This document shows positions 26,003 to 33,750 of a stretch of 64,000 nucleotides of DNA, piece by piece. Source of the DNA: Chryseobacterium indoltheticum (GTDB lineage Bacteria; Bacteroidota; Bacteroidia; Flavobacteriales; Weeksellaceae); the NCBI RefSeq assembly GCF_003815915.1, contig NZ_CP033929.1, positions 248,001 through 312,000 on the forward strand, written 5' to 3'. Positions within the stretch are counted from its first letter, which is position 1; the number at the start of each line of letters is the position of its first letter. Both the position numbers and the translations under genes were made by a program. The notes beneath the pieces were generated by a model. That model did no database searches. It saw only the letters and a program-made list of their open reading frames with translations, and had not been told where the DNA came from.

Positions 26003-26857
26003 TTAATACATTTGAATATTATTAAAACCACCTAAATCTTTAGTTTTACTAAAGCCTTCTTTAAATTTACTGCAAACTACATCTTTAATTACCTTCGGAA
26101 CATCTCTGTAATCTTCAATAGACAAACAGTTTTGCCCCAACAGATCTTTCCATCCTTTATTTGCATATTCTGCCTGCCCGGAATGTAAAACGCTAATGTG
26201 AAAAACTTCATATCTTTTTTGAGCTTCCGCCAATAATTCTGTGTGTCTGAAAGTCTGTTGACCCGTTCCCATCAACTCTCTAATCGCAGAAGCCGGAAGT
26301 GTTTTCAAGCAAGGTTCATCACCCACCGTAAATAACAAGCCTTTTTGATTTCTTTTTTCAAAAGCATCGGTTCTGGTGTGAAAAGCCGCAAAATACCAAG
26401 CCAATAAATAACTTTCTCCAGCATTTCCTCCACCGCCTGATTCAATATAGGTTCTTGTCAACCACATATCCAATTCTTCATCTCCTGATTCAAACTGACC
26501 AACTTGTAAAGGATAACCGTCACATTCATGGTCTCCGATTCCTAAAAATAAAAGTGCGGGATCGGGAACTCCGCCTTGGATGATTCCACCCATTAATTTT
26601 GGGAGACCTTCTTTAATTAATTCATGAGGAATATGTCCCATACTTCCCGTTACATCAAGCCCTAAAATAATAGGAACAGAATTCGGATGAACCGCAGAAT
26701 CTCTTGATTCTCTGAAAGAAATATTTTTAGGATTCATTGATTCGTGTGCCATTCTTTTTGCATTCTGAGTGAAAATTTCACTGGCAGATTTTGATGCATA
26801 ACCTTCTCTTCTTGCTCTGTCATAACGAGCGTCCATGTCGTATCTTGTACTTCCCAT
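26003..26857 (-). CDS. VWA domain protein
   Basis: 284-residue cytoplasmic protein. The middle is a von Willebrand factor A fold with MIDAS motif LDVTGSMG (near residue 69), followed by LLFLGIGDHE, a Gly-rich IESGGGGNAGES loop and GLLFTVGDEPC. VWA domains bind metal and partner proteins. It lies between a coiled-coil protein (2 bp away) and the PurA-like protein (3 bp away), so the three are probably made together and may form a complex. Function unknown. Confidence 0.82.
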   Translation of the reverse strand: MGSTRYDMDARYDRARREGYASKSASEIFTQNAKRMAHESMNPKNISFRESRDSAVHPNSVPIILGLDVTGSMGHIPHELIKEGLPKLMGGIIQGGVPDPALLFLGIGDHECDGYPLQVGQFESGDEELDMWLTRTYIESGGGGNAGESYLLAWYFAAFHTRTDAFEKRNQKGLLFTVGDEPCLKTLPASAIRELMGTGQQTFRHTELLAEAQKRYEVFHISVLHSGQAEYANKGWKDLLGQNCLSIEDYRDVPKVIKDVVCSKFKEGFSKTKDLGGFNNIQMY

Positions 26858-26859
26858 AA

Positions 26860-27195
26860 CTAAAATTTTTTACCAAATAAATATTCAAATCTTTTTGTAG
26901 AAACTTCCAGTTGAATATTTAGATTTCTGATTAATAATGATAATTCTATGTCTTTCTGAACGAATGCTTCCGGCTGAAAATCGGCAAATGTCAAACTGTT
27001 TTTGTCTAACGGACTGATGTCGATAAGACCTTCCTGTTCGCGTTCCAGTCTTTTTATTTTCAGTTCAATGTCTTCAACTCGGCGTCTGTATATCAACTCT
27101 GAATCTTCACCGATTGTTCGGGCTCGATCTTCTCTTATCTGATCATTATTTCTTTGTAATGATTCGATAAATCTGGGTTTTAAGTCTTCTTCCAT
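26860..27195 (-). CDS. Small coiled-coil protein, first gene of VWA/PurA-like operon
   Basis: 111 residues, highly charged. A central helix (RRVEDIELKIKRLEREQEGL) has the heptad pattern of a coiled coil. No family recognised. It ends 2 bp before the VWA gene and is preceded by an NrtR-box-like site at 27210-27230, so it is the promoter-proximal gene of a three-gene unit. A structural or adaptor role is inferred from context only. Confidence 0.7.
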   Translation of the reverse strand: MEEDLKPRFIESLQRNNDQIREDRARTIGEDSELIYRRRVEDIELKIKRLEREQEGLIDISPLDKNSLTFADFQPEAFVQKDIELSLLIRNLNIQLEVSTKRFEYLFGKKF

Positions 27196-27209
27196 GTTTT
27201 TATATTTTA

Positions 27210-27230
27210 TTTGTGTTTATTTTACACTAA
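27210..27230 (-). promoter_or_regulatory. NrtR-box-like operator 1
   Basis: TTTGTGT (27210-27216), 7 bp, ACACTAA (27224-27230). It lies 15 bp before the start codon of the coiled-coil/VWA/purA-like operon. Its first 16 bp are identical to those of operator 2. Confidence 0.65.
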
Positions 27231-27273
27231 TTTGAAACTGTATAGCTTTGCCTTAATTCTTTGCGAAATATTT

Positions 27274-27815
27274 CTATTCTTTTAATAAATCTCTAACTTC
27301 CATTAAAGCAAATCCCAACAAATTTTCTCCATTCCAGAATGAAGGATTTTGTGCTTTTGAATCTGTTTCCAGCATTCCGATTCCCCAGACTGTGTCGTAT
27401 GGACTTGCTTCTACTAAAATTTTATTATTTGTCGATAATAGAAAATCTTTAAACTTCTGATTTTGCGAAAACTTTAAAAAATTTGCTCTTTTTACGATTT
27501 CATATTTTTGCTCGTCCCAAATTTTTGAATCAAAGTTTTTTACTTTTCTACCTAAACTATTAGCTTGATTTGGAGTTTCAGATTTTAAAATCTCTTCTAA
27601 AATTTTATCGTCATTAAATAATTTAGCTTTTCCAGCCATCATATAATGTTCTGCAGTTTTATATTCAATTCCTTCTTCTTCAAATTTAAAAGGAAACCAT
27701 TGACTGAAACAAGCTTTTGTAATTCCTCTTTTACTGTATGTCCCCAGAAAAATAAGAATTCTATGTTTTCTTTTTTCTGAAATTTTTCTATTGTATTTTG
27801 TAATGTGTATTTCAT
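27274..27815 (-). pseudogene. NADAR family protein, frameshifted
   Basis: From ATG at 27815 the frame reads MKYTLQNTIEKF and IEFLFFWGHTVKE, the normal NADAR start. Near 27727 it then shifts, and the next frame continues GITKACFSQWFPFKFEEEGI, TAEHYMMAGKAKLF, NQANSLGRKV, ASPYDTVWGIGM and NLLGFALMEVRDLL. One missing base accounts for this, and restoring it gives 180 residues, the usual length. NADAR proteins are N-glycosidases acting on ADP-ribose-type substrates; some reverse guanine ADP-ribosylation. A true lesion, a sequencing error or recoding are all possible. Confidence 0.8.
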
Positions 27816-27816
27816 G

Positions 27817-27841
27817 ATTGCGTTATTATTACACAAATATA
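27817..27841 (-). promoter_or_regulatory. NrtR-box-like operator 3 over the NADAR -7 box
   Basis: ATTGCGT (27817-27823), 7 bp, ACACAAA (27831-27837). The reverse complement of 27834-27841 is TATATTTG, a -7 box, so the operator covers the promoter core and start region. A possible -33 TTTG lies at 27863-27866 (21-bp spacer). Confidence 0.65.
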
Positions 27842-27870
27842 AAACAATCTGATTTTATTAGCCAAATTAA

Positions 27871-27891
27871 TTTGTGTTTATTTTACGCTAA
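27871..27891 (-). promoter_or_regulatory. NrtR-box-like operator 2 upstream of NADAR
   Basis: TTTGTGT (27871-27877), 7 bp, ACGCTAA (27885-27891). It is identical to operator 1 except for one base and sits just upstream of the -33 element of the NADAR promoter. Confidence 0.65.
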
Positions 27892-28043
27892 ATAATTTAA
27901 TTATCTGATTTTCAGTATTAAAAACTTATTTCATTTAAATATTAAATGCATAAATATTTTTCACAAATGGTTCAGATTTGAATATTGATTGATGAATTTC
28001 GATTGGAAAAAGAATTAAAGAAAGTGGTTTATTTGCTCATTTT

Positions 28044-28117
28044 GTCATTCTGACGCAGGAAGAATCTCAACACTAATTTATAGATTCTTCATTCGGCTTC
28101 GCTTCATTCTGAATGAC
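28044..28117. repeat. REP-like inverted repeat (GTCATTCTGACG...GAATGAC)
   Basis: GTCATTCTGACGCAGGAAGAATCT pairs in part with AGATTCTTCATTC...CATTCTGAATGAC, giving a long imperfect hairpin in the gap between nrtR and NADAR (27837-28182). I recall near-identical elements scattered in Chryseobacterium genomes, so it is probably a REP-type repeat that may also end nrtR transcription. The rest of this gap holds operator 2 and no gene. Confidence 0.6.
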
Positions 28118-28182
28118 ATTGGAGAAGTAATATATTGTTAGAAATTCATGCAAAAAGATTAGTGAAATTTGTATTAATAAAA

Positions 28183-28878
28183 CTATTTAATTTCAAAATA
28201 AAAACCCTGTTCTTCAAGCTCTTTATACTTTTCCTGATTGAAAGTGAATAATTTCCCGGGTCTGCCGCTGCCTTCTTTTTTAAATTGGGAGGTTTCATTG
28301 AGAAGTCCGTAGCTCATGATTTTTTTTCTGAAATTTCGGCGGTCAATTTCTTGTCCTATAATAGTTTTGTAAAGATTTTCGAGTTCAGAAAACACAAATT
28401 CTTCATTTAAAAGATTAAAACCAATCGGCTGATATTGAATTTTCGTACGAAGTCTTTTTAACGCAATATCAATAATAGTTTGATGATCAAAAGCCAATTT
28501 AGGAAGTTGATTCACACTGAACCATTGCGCGTCTTCCGCATCAGAATCTGCAAACAATTCGTGATAAGAAGGATTGACCAAACCCAAATAAGCTACCGAA
28601 ACTACTCTATTTCTAGGATCACGACCTACATTCCCGAATGTATAGAGTTGTTCCAAAAAATCAGGTTTTATGCCAGCTTCTTCCTGCAATTCTCTTTTTA
28701 CAGCATCATCCAGATTTTCATCATCTAAAACTAAACCTCCAGGTAAAGCCCAACCGCCTTTGAATGGTTCAATATTTCTTTTAATTAAAAGAATTTGAAG
28801 ATCTTTTTTATCAAAATATCCGAAAATAACGGCATCGACAGCGACTTTGATATCCTGTAATTTTTTTTGAGAATCCAT
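28183..28878 (-). CDS. nrtR: NrtR-type Nudix transcriptional regulator
   Basis: 231 residues. The N-terminal Nudix domain has a complete Nudix box, G48-x5-E54-x7-R62-E63-L-x-E66-E67-x-G69-I70. The C-terminal winged helix (about 155-231) contains RRNFRKKIMSYGLLNET and GRPGKLFTFNQEKY. NrtR proteins repress NAD-metabolism genes and release DNA on binding ADP-ribose. Many have a decayed Nudix box; this intact one may still cleave ADP-ribose or a related compound. A candidate operator overlaps its own -7 box, suggesting autoregulation. Confidence 0.88.
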   Translation of the reverse strand: MDSQKKLQDIKVAVDAVIFGYFDKKDLQILLIKRNIEPFKGGWALPGGLVLDDENLDDAVKRELQEEAGIKPDFLEQLYTFGNVGRDPRNRVVSVAYLGLVNPSYHELFADSDAEDAQWFSVNQLPKLAFDHQTIIDIALKRLRTKIQYQPIGFNLLNEEFVFSELENLYKTIIGQEIDRRNFRKKIMSYGLLNETSQFKKEGSGRPGKLFTFNQEKYKELEEQGFYFEIK

Positions 28879-28885
28879 AAATTAA

Positions 28886-28910
28886 TTTGCGTTACGAGTA
28901 CACAAAAATA
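28886..28910 (-). promoter_or_regulatory. NrtR-box-like operator 4 over the nrtR promoter
   Basis: TTTGCGT (28886-28892), 7 bp, ACACAAA (28900-28906), an almost perfect palindrome. The reverse complement of 28903-28910 is TATTTTTG, a -7 box, with TTG about 20 bp further upstream. The site lies 8 bp before the nrtR start. Confidence 0.7.
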
Positions 28911-28922
28911 GTAATTAGAAAT

Positions 28923-28954
28923 TTGAATGTCAAGATTAAAATAATTTATTTTTG
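28923..28954 (+). promoter_or_regulatory. Promoter of the DUF1579 lipoprotein gene
   Basis: TTG at 28923-28925 and TATTTTTG at 28947-28954, spacer 21 bp, 48 bp before the ATG. Divergent from nrtR. Confidence 0.6.
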
Positions 28955-29001
28955 GATTCTATTTTTCATTAAATTTATAAACAACTAAAAACTAAATAAT
29001 T

Positions 29002-29637
29002 ATGAAAAATTTATTCTTTACAGCCTGCGCTGCACTTCTGTTTATCGCTTGTGATAAAGCAAAAATTGATGTAAAAACCTCTGACGGAAAAGATTCTATC
29101 GCCAATGAAGAATGGAAACCGGTAGATTCTGCAACCGCAAACAAAGCATGGATGGAATTTGCCACACCCGGAGATATGCAGAAAATGTTGGCAAAATCTG
29201 ACGGAGTCTGGCTTGGAGAAAATACAATGTGGATGGAAGACGGCGGAAAACCTATGACAAGCACCTCGACAACGACCAATAAAATGATTTTTGACGGGCG
29301 CTATCAAAGTAGTGAACACAAAGGAAACTTTATGGGAATGCCTTTTGAAGGAATGAGCATTACGGGGTATGACAATGCTAAAAAGAAATTTGTAAGCACT
29401 TGGATTGACAATATGGGAACCGGATTGATGAATATGGAAGGCGATTGGGATGCATCCAAAAAATCTATTGAATTTAAGGGAAAAATGACAGACCCTACCA
29501 GACCCGGAAAAGACTGCAATATGAGAGAAGTCTATACTTTTGTAGACGACACTCATCAAACTTTAGAAATGTATGGTCCTGATTCTAAAACAGGCAAAGA
29601 GTATAAAACAATGGAAATAAAATATACGAAAAAATAA
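29002..29637 (+). CDS. DUF1579 lipoprotein
   Basis: 211-residue exported lipoprotein. The lipobox is LLFIAC with Cys17 (ALLFIAC-DKAK), followed by a Ser/Asp-rich linker. The DUF1579 domain runs from about residue 60 (SDGVWLGENTMWMEDGG, IFDGRYQSSEHKGNFMGMPFEGMSITGYDNAKKKF, STWIDNMGTGLM) to the end. The family is a lipocalin-like barrel of unknown ligand. Monocistronic, with a strong terminator. Confidence 0.85.
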   Translation: MKNLFFTACAALLFIACDKAKIDVKTSDGKDSIANEEWKPVDSATANKAWMEFATPGDMQKMLAKSDGVWLGENTMWMEDGGKPMTSTSTTTNKMIFDGRYQSSEHKGNFMGMPFEGMSITGYDNAKKKFVSTWIDNMGTGLMNMEGDWDASKKSIEFKGKMTDPTRPGKDCNMREVYTFVDDTHQTLEMYGPDSKTGKEYKTMEIKYTKK

Positions 29638-29669
29638 AATTTAACCCGTTTTTGGTTAACCATCATGAA

Positions 29670-29707
29670 TAAAAAAAACCGCAGAAATTTTCTGCGGATT
29701 TTTTTAT
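29670..29707. terminator. Bidirectional terminator after the DUF1579 gene
   Basis: Stem CCGCAGAAA / TTTCTGCGG flanked by A8 and T7 runs. It can serve both the plus-strand DUF1579 gene and the minus-strand dCTP deaminase-like operon. Confidence 0.85.
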
Positions 29708-29792
29708 ATTTTTTAGCTTGGTTAGTAGTTAAGTTTTAATAGTTTCATGAATACTTTTGTAGCATCTCAACTACTTTTCCATTTGCGTAATT

Positions 29793-30386
29793 TTAAATAT
29801 TCATCCCTATTAATTTTTCCAAATCCTCATCTTCATTAGCTTTGGAAGAAACTGGTCTAACTTGACATGCATATTTTCGTTCAGAGCTGAAGTATTCTGT
29901 ATTCTCAGAGATTTTAAAAAATCTTGCTTGTAAAAACCTAGTTCCTGTTAAAATATTGAGACTTGTATTACCAGAATTAACAATTTCAACTGATAAACAT
30001 CCACAATATCCTGGCTGAACTATCGTAGATATTGATAGTCCTAATCTACTATAAGAACTTCTTAGGTTTAGGACAGCATAAATATTTTTGGGTAGTTTAA
30101 CATATTCAAGAGTTGAAAACAATGTTGGCTGTGATGGGTGAATCAAAAATTCTTCTCCTAATTTTCTTCTAGTTTCAGTGTAACTGCTTTTAATTGATCT
30201 AGTTATATTATTATTTTTTGTTGTATCAATAAAAGCATTTCTTCCTTGATGTTGTGTTAAAAAATCAGTTCCAATTCTAAAATCAAAACTAATTTCTCCA
30301 AATTGCTTTTCGTCTAAAATTGGAGTAATAATTAATTCTCTATTTTCTAAAAGCTTTTTCAATTCTTCTTTAACAATAAGACTCAT
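29793..30386 (-). CDS. dCTP deaminase/dUTPase-family protein
   Basis: 197 residues of the trimeric dCTP deaminase/dUTPase fold. Visible are RSSYSRLG (residues 109-116, matching the RSSxxRxG motif) and QPGYCGCLSVEIVNSG (124-139), with E134 at the catalytic Glu of dCTP deaminases. Housekeeping enzymes make dUTP or dUMP. Some family members act as phage defence by removing dCTP. It is third in an operon with a zincin and a small protein, not the usual setting of the metabolic gene. Confidence 0.8.
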   Translation of the reverse strand: MSLIVKEELKKLLENRELIITPILDEKQFGEISFDFRIGTDFLTQHQGRNAFIDTTKNNNITRSIKSSYTETRRKLGEEFLIHPSQPTLFSTLEYVKLPKNIYAVLNLRSSYSRLGLSISTIVQPGYCGCLSVEIVNSGNTSLNILTGTRFLQARFFKISENTEYFSSERKYACQVRPVSSKANEDEDLEKLIGMNI

Positions 30387-30389
30387 AAA

Positions 30390-31454
30390 TTAAAGATTTT
30401 GCCATTTAGATACTACTATATAATTAGAAATAGACTTTTCAACTAAGTTATTTATTATGTTATATCTTTGTTTTTTTGGAACTTTATTAAGTGTGTTTGT
30501 TTCTGAATTATTCCAAAAATCCCAGCCAAGCTTAAAAACTGAATGTAATTCATTTTCAGAATTAATTTGCTGCGGTATAAATTCATTAAAATCAGAACTA
30601 TCTGCATCAAAAACGGTATGTCTAATTTCAATTTGTTGCTTTGACTGAGCAGCCAAAACTAAATTAAACTCATCAATTAAACCTATTTTTTCTCCGTTCA
30701 AAAATTTATCAACAAATTCCACTCTTTTTTTAGTAGCAGGATGTGTTGTAGAATCAAGTGTACCAGCCGAAATGTAATTTAAAAATAAATTAGAAGCATC
30801 ATTTATATATTGCGAAGCAAAAACATCTGCAAAATATTCCATAGTATGATGATGCTCTTGTATTTCAGTATTGCTATAAATAGACTTGAAACCAAATTTT
30901 TTGAAAAATATATTTTGACTAATATTTAATTCAATGTCGATAAAATGCCCTAGTTCGTGATAAAGAACCACTATTGATAGATAATCCCTAGAAAGAACAC
31001 GAGGTAAAACAATTTTTATTAGTCTTTTTGAAATTTTTAGACCATATAATTTTTCAATTGTATCATTCATTAACTTGAAAAATTCAACATTTTCACCCAT
31101 GAAGTAAAAATCTAAATTTCTATTCGACAATGATGTTGCAATAATAAAATTATCATCGGAAATCCATTCACCTAAAACTTTTTCTAAACAAAATACAGTT
31201 TCAAAAGGAATAAGATTTAAAGTACTATTATCTAAAAATTCTAACGCACCGAAAATATAGTTTAAAATTTGGTAATGAATTCCTTGCAAATTATCATCGT
31301 ATTTTTCTATATCAGCTTTTTTAATTGCATCAAATAGTAAATACAAATCTTCAAAATATTTTTCTTTCTTTTTATCTGAGTAAATATTTCCTTTACTTTT
31401 TGAAAAAACACCTTCCAGTTGCAACAATTGTAGCTCAATTGCTTTAACAGTCAT
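30390..31454 (-). CDS. Zincin-like metallopeptidase domain protein
   Basis: 354-residue cytoplasmic protein. HELGH (166-170) plus E206-x-x-A-D210 in MEYFADVFA give a complete gluzincin-type zinc site. The flanking parts are helical and not recognised. It starts with an 11-bp overlap with the upstream small gene and ends 4 bp before the dCTP deaminase-like gene. It is probably a soluble peptidase acting on a specific partner, inferred from the operon; the substrate is unknown. AT-rich codon use suggests a horizontally acquired cassette. Confidence 0.72.
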   Translation of the reverse strand: MTVKAIELQLLQLEGVFSKSKGNIYSDKKKEKYFEDLYLLFDAIKKADIEKYDDNLQGIHYQILNYIFGALEFLDNSTLNLIPFETVFCLEKVLGEWISDDNFIIATSLSNRNLDFYFMGENVEFFKLMNDTIEKLYGLKISKRLIKIVLPRVLSRDYLSIVVLYHELGHFIDIELNISQNIFFKKFGFKSIYSNTEIQEHHHTMEYFADVFASQYINDASNLFLNYISAGTLDSTTHPATKKRVEFVDKFLNGEKIGLIDEFNLVLAAQSKQQIEIRHTVFDADSSDFNEFIPQQINSENELHSVFKLGWDFWNNSETNTLNKVPKKQRYNIINNLVEKSISNYIVVSKWQNL

Positions 31455-31746
31455 AACAGTAATTTTTATTTAGTAATTCTATTATCTCTTTATAAACAGA
31501 ATTATTAATTTCTTGGTTAATACTGGAAAGTTCATCTTTATAATGCATTAATAATGAAGTAATCAAAAAATAATGTTGCCTTTCTGCTGAATAAATATCT
31601 TTTTTATTTGCCGAAATTAATGCTGCTTCCTTGATCGCAGTATCCATTTGCTCTTTATACTCAGTATCACCGTTAATAATGTCAGACAAAATATTTATAT
31701 AAAAAGGAGCCTGACTTTGTTTTGAGTCAATTTGTGCTAGATACAT
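31444..31746 (-). CDS. Small hypothetical protein, first gene of zincin/dCTP deaminase-like operon
   Basis: 100 residues, mostly helical (YKEQMDTAIKEAALISANKKD, LLMHYKDELSSINQEINNS), ending NYCYDC. No family recognised. It overlaps the zincin start by 11 bp and has a TAACTTTG -7 box 17 bp before its ATG, so it opens a three-gene operon. It could be an adaptor, sensor or substrate of the peptidase, by context only. Confidence 0.65.
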   Translation of the reverse strand: MYLAQIDSKQSQAPFYINILSDIINGDTEYKEQMDTAIKEAALISANKKDIYSAERQHYFLITSLLMHYKDELSSINQEINNSVYKEIIELLNKNYCYDC

Positions 31747-31762
31747 AATTCATTATTTTTAT

Positions 31763-31770
31763 CAAAGTTA
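31763..31770 (-). promoter_or_regulatory. -7 box of the zincin/dCTP deaminase-like operon
   Basis: The reverse complement TAACTTTG matches TAnnTTTG. The -33 element is not clear. Confidence 0.5.
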
Positions 31771-31809
31771 ATAAAATAATTATACCAAAGTTTTTCTTTA
31801 TTATCTTTT

Positions 31810-33606
31810 TTAATCATTCAGTTTCAAAACAGCCATAAATGCTGATTGCGGAACTTCTACTCTACCAATTTGCTTCATCTTTTTCTTACCTTCTTTCTGC
31901 TTTTCAAGAAGTTTTCTTTTTCTTGAAATATCACCACCGTAACATTTTGCGGTAACGTCTTTTCTTAAAGCTTTAATGGTTTCTCTTGCAATAACTTTCG
32001 CTCCCAAAGCAGCCTGAACAGCAATATCAAACTGTTGTCTCGGAATCAGTTCGCGCAATTTCTCACACATTTTTTTACCGATGTAATAAGCATTCGAATC
32101 GTGAATTAATGAAGATAAAGCATCTACCATATCCCCGTTGATCAGGATATCCATTTTTACCAGCTTAGAAGAACGCATTCCGATGGGTGAGTAATCGAAT
32201 GAAGCATATCCTTTAGAAATAGATTTTAAACGATCATAAAAGTCAAAAACAACTTCTGCCAATGGCATATTGAAGGTCAATTCTACTCTATCGGCTGTCA
32301 AATAACTTTGGTTCACAATTTCACCCCTTTTCTCAATACACAACGTCATTACAGCTCCAACGAAATCAGATTTTGTAATGATAGAAGCTTTGATGTAAGG
32401 CTCTTCTACTCTGTCTAAAAGATTGGGATCAATCATTTCAGATGGGTTGTTGATTAAAATTGTAGTTTCAGGATCTTTTTTAGAATATCCGTGATACGAA
32501 ACGTTGGGAACTGTCGTAATCACGTTCATATCAAATTCTCTTTCCAAACGTTCCTGAACGATCTCCATGTGAAGCATTCCCAAGAATCCGCATCGGAAAC
32601 CGAAACCAAGCGCTGCTGAACTTTCAGGCTCGAAAACCAAAGAAGCATCATTTAGTCTTAATTTCTCCAATGAGAATCTCAATTCTTCAAAATCTTCAGA
32701 TTCGATAGGATAAATTCCGGCAAAAACCATTGGTTTTACTTCTTCAAAACCGTCAATCGGCGCTTCGGCAGGATTCACAAAAGAGGTAATCGTATCACCA
32801 ACTTTTACTTCACGAGCATCTTTAATTCCGGAAATAATATAGCCTACATCACCACATTCGATTGTTTTCTTCGGAAGCTGTTTTAGTTTCAAAGTTCCAA
32901 CTTCATCAGCCCCGTACTCTTTTCCTGTAGCAAAAAATTTAATTTTCTCGTTTTTAGAAATACTTCCGTTGACTACTTTGAAATAAGCTTCAATTCCTCT
33001 GAAAGGATTATAAACTGAATCAAAGATCAATGCCTGAAGCGGCGCATTTGGGTCTCCAACCGGAGCAGGAATTCTTGCAACAATCTGTTCAAGCAAATCA
33101 TGAACACCTTCACCTGTTTTTCCCGAAACACGAAGAACATCCTCATATTTACAGCCGATTAGTCCCATAATTTCGTCGGTAACTTCTTCAGGGTTCGCAG
33201 ACGGAAGATCTATTTTATTTAGAATCGGAATAATTTCCAAATCATTTTCTAGAGCCAGATATAAATTACTAATCGTTTGTGCCTGAATACTTTGCGCTGC
33301 ATCTACAATAAGAAGCGCACCTTCACAAGCTGCAATCGAACGCGAAACTTCGTAAGAAAAATCTACGTGTCCCGGAGTATCAATAAGATTTAAGATATAT
33401 TTTTCGCCATTAAGCTCATAATCCATCTGGATGGCGTGAGATTTTATTGTAATCCCACGTTCTTTCTCCAAATCCATATCATCAAGCGTCTGAGATTGTA
33501 ATTCTCTTTGAGTCACTGTGTTGGTATACTCCAAAAGACGGTCTGCCAAAGTAGATTTACCGTGGTCGATATGGGCGATTATGCAAAAATTTCGTATGTT
33601 TTTCAT
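31810..33606 (-). CDS. lepA: Elongation factor 4 (LepA)
   Basis: 598-residue translational GTPase, standard length. G1 AHIDHGKST (residues 10-18), G3 DTPGH and G4 NKID are visible. The C-terminal LepA-specific part ends [25 protein letters not shown]. It back-translocates stalled ribosomes and helps ribosome assembly under ionic stress. Monocistronic in this window. Confidence 0.98.
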   Translation of the reverse strand: MKNIRNFCIIAHIDHGKSTLADRLLEYTNTVTQRELQSQTLDDMDLEKERGITIKSHAIQMDYELNGEKYILNLIDTPGHVDFSYEVSRSIAACEGALLIVDAAQSIQAQTISNLYLALENDLEIIPILNKIDLPSANPEEVTDEIMGLIGCKYEDVLRVSGKTGEGVHDLLEQIVARIPAPVGDPNAPLQALIFDSVYNPFRGIEAYFKVVNGSISKNEKIKFFATGKEYGADEVGTLKLKQLPKKTIECGDVGYIISGIKDAREVKVGDTITSFVNPAEAPIDGFEEVKPMVFAGIYPIESEDFEELRFSLEKLRLNDASLVFEPESSAALGFGFRCGFLGMLHMEIVQERLEREFDMNVITTVPNVSYHGYSKKDPETTILINNPSEMIDPNLLDRVEEPYIKASIITKSDFVGAVMTLCIEKRGEIVNQSYLTADRVELTFNMPLAEVVFDFYDRLKSISKGYASFDYSPIGMRSSKLVKMDILINGDMVDALSSLIHDSNAYYIGKKMCEKLRELIPRQQFDIAVQAALGAKVIARETIKALRKDVTAKCYGGDISRKRKLLEKQKEGKKKMKQIGRVEVPQSAFMAVLKLND

Positions 33607-33750
33607 TTAAGAACTATGTAATTTGCAAAGATAACAATTTGAAAGAAATTTATCATTCTTAATTTTACAGGGAGAAAATTAATTTTATAAGACTGTTTTC
33701 GAAAGAAAAAAAGTTATTTTAAAATCTCAAATAACCTGAAACAACAATAT

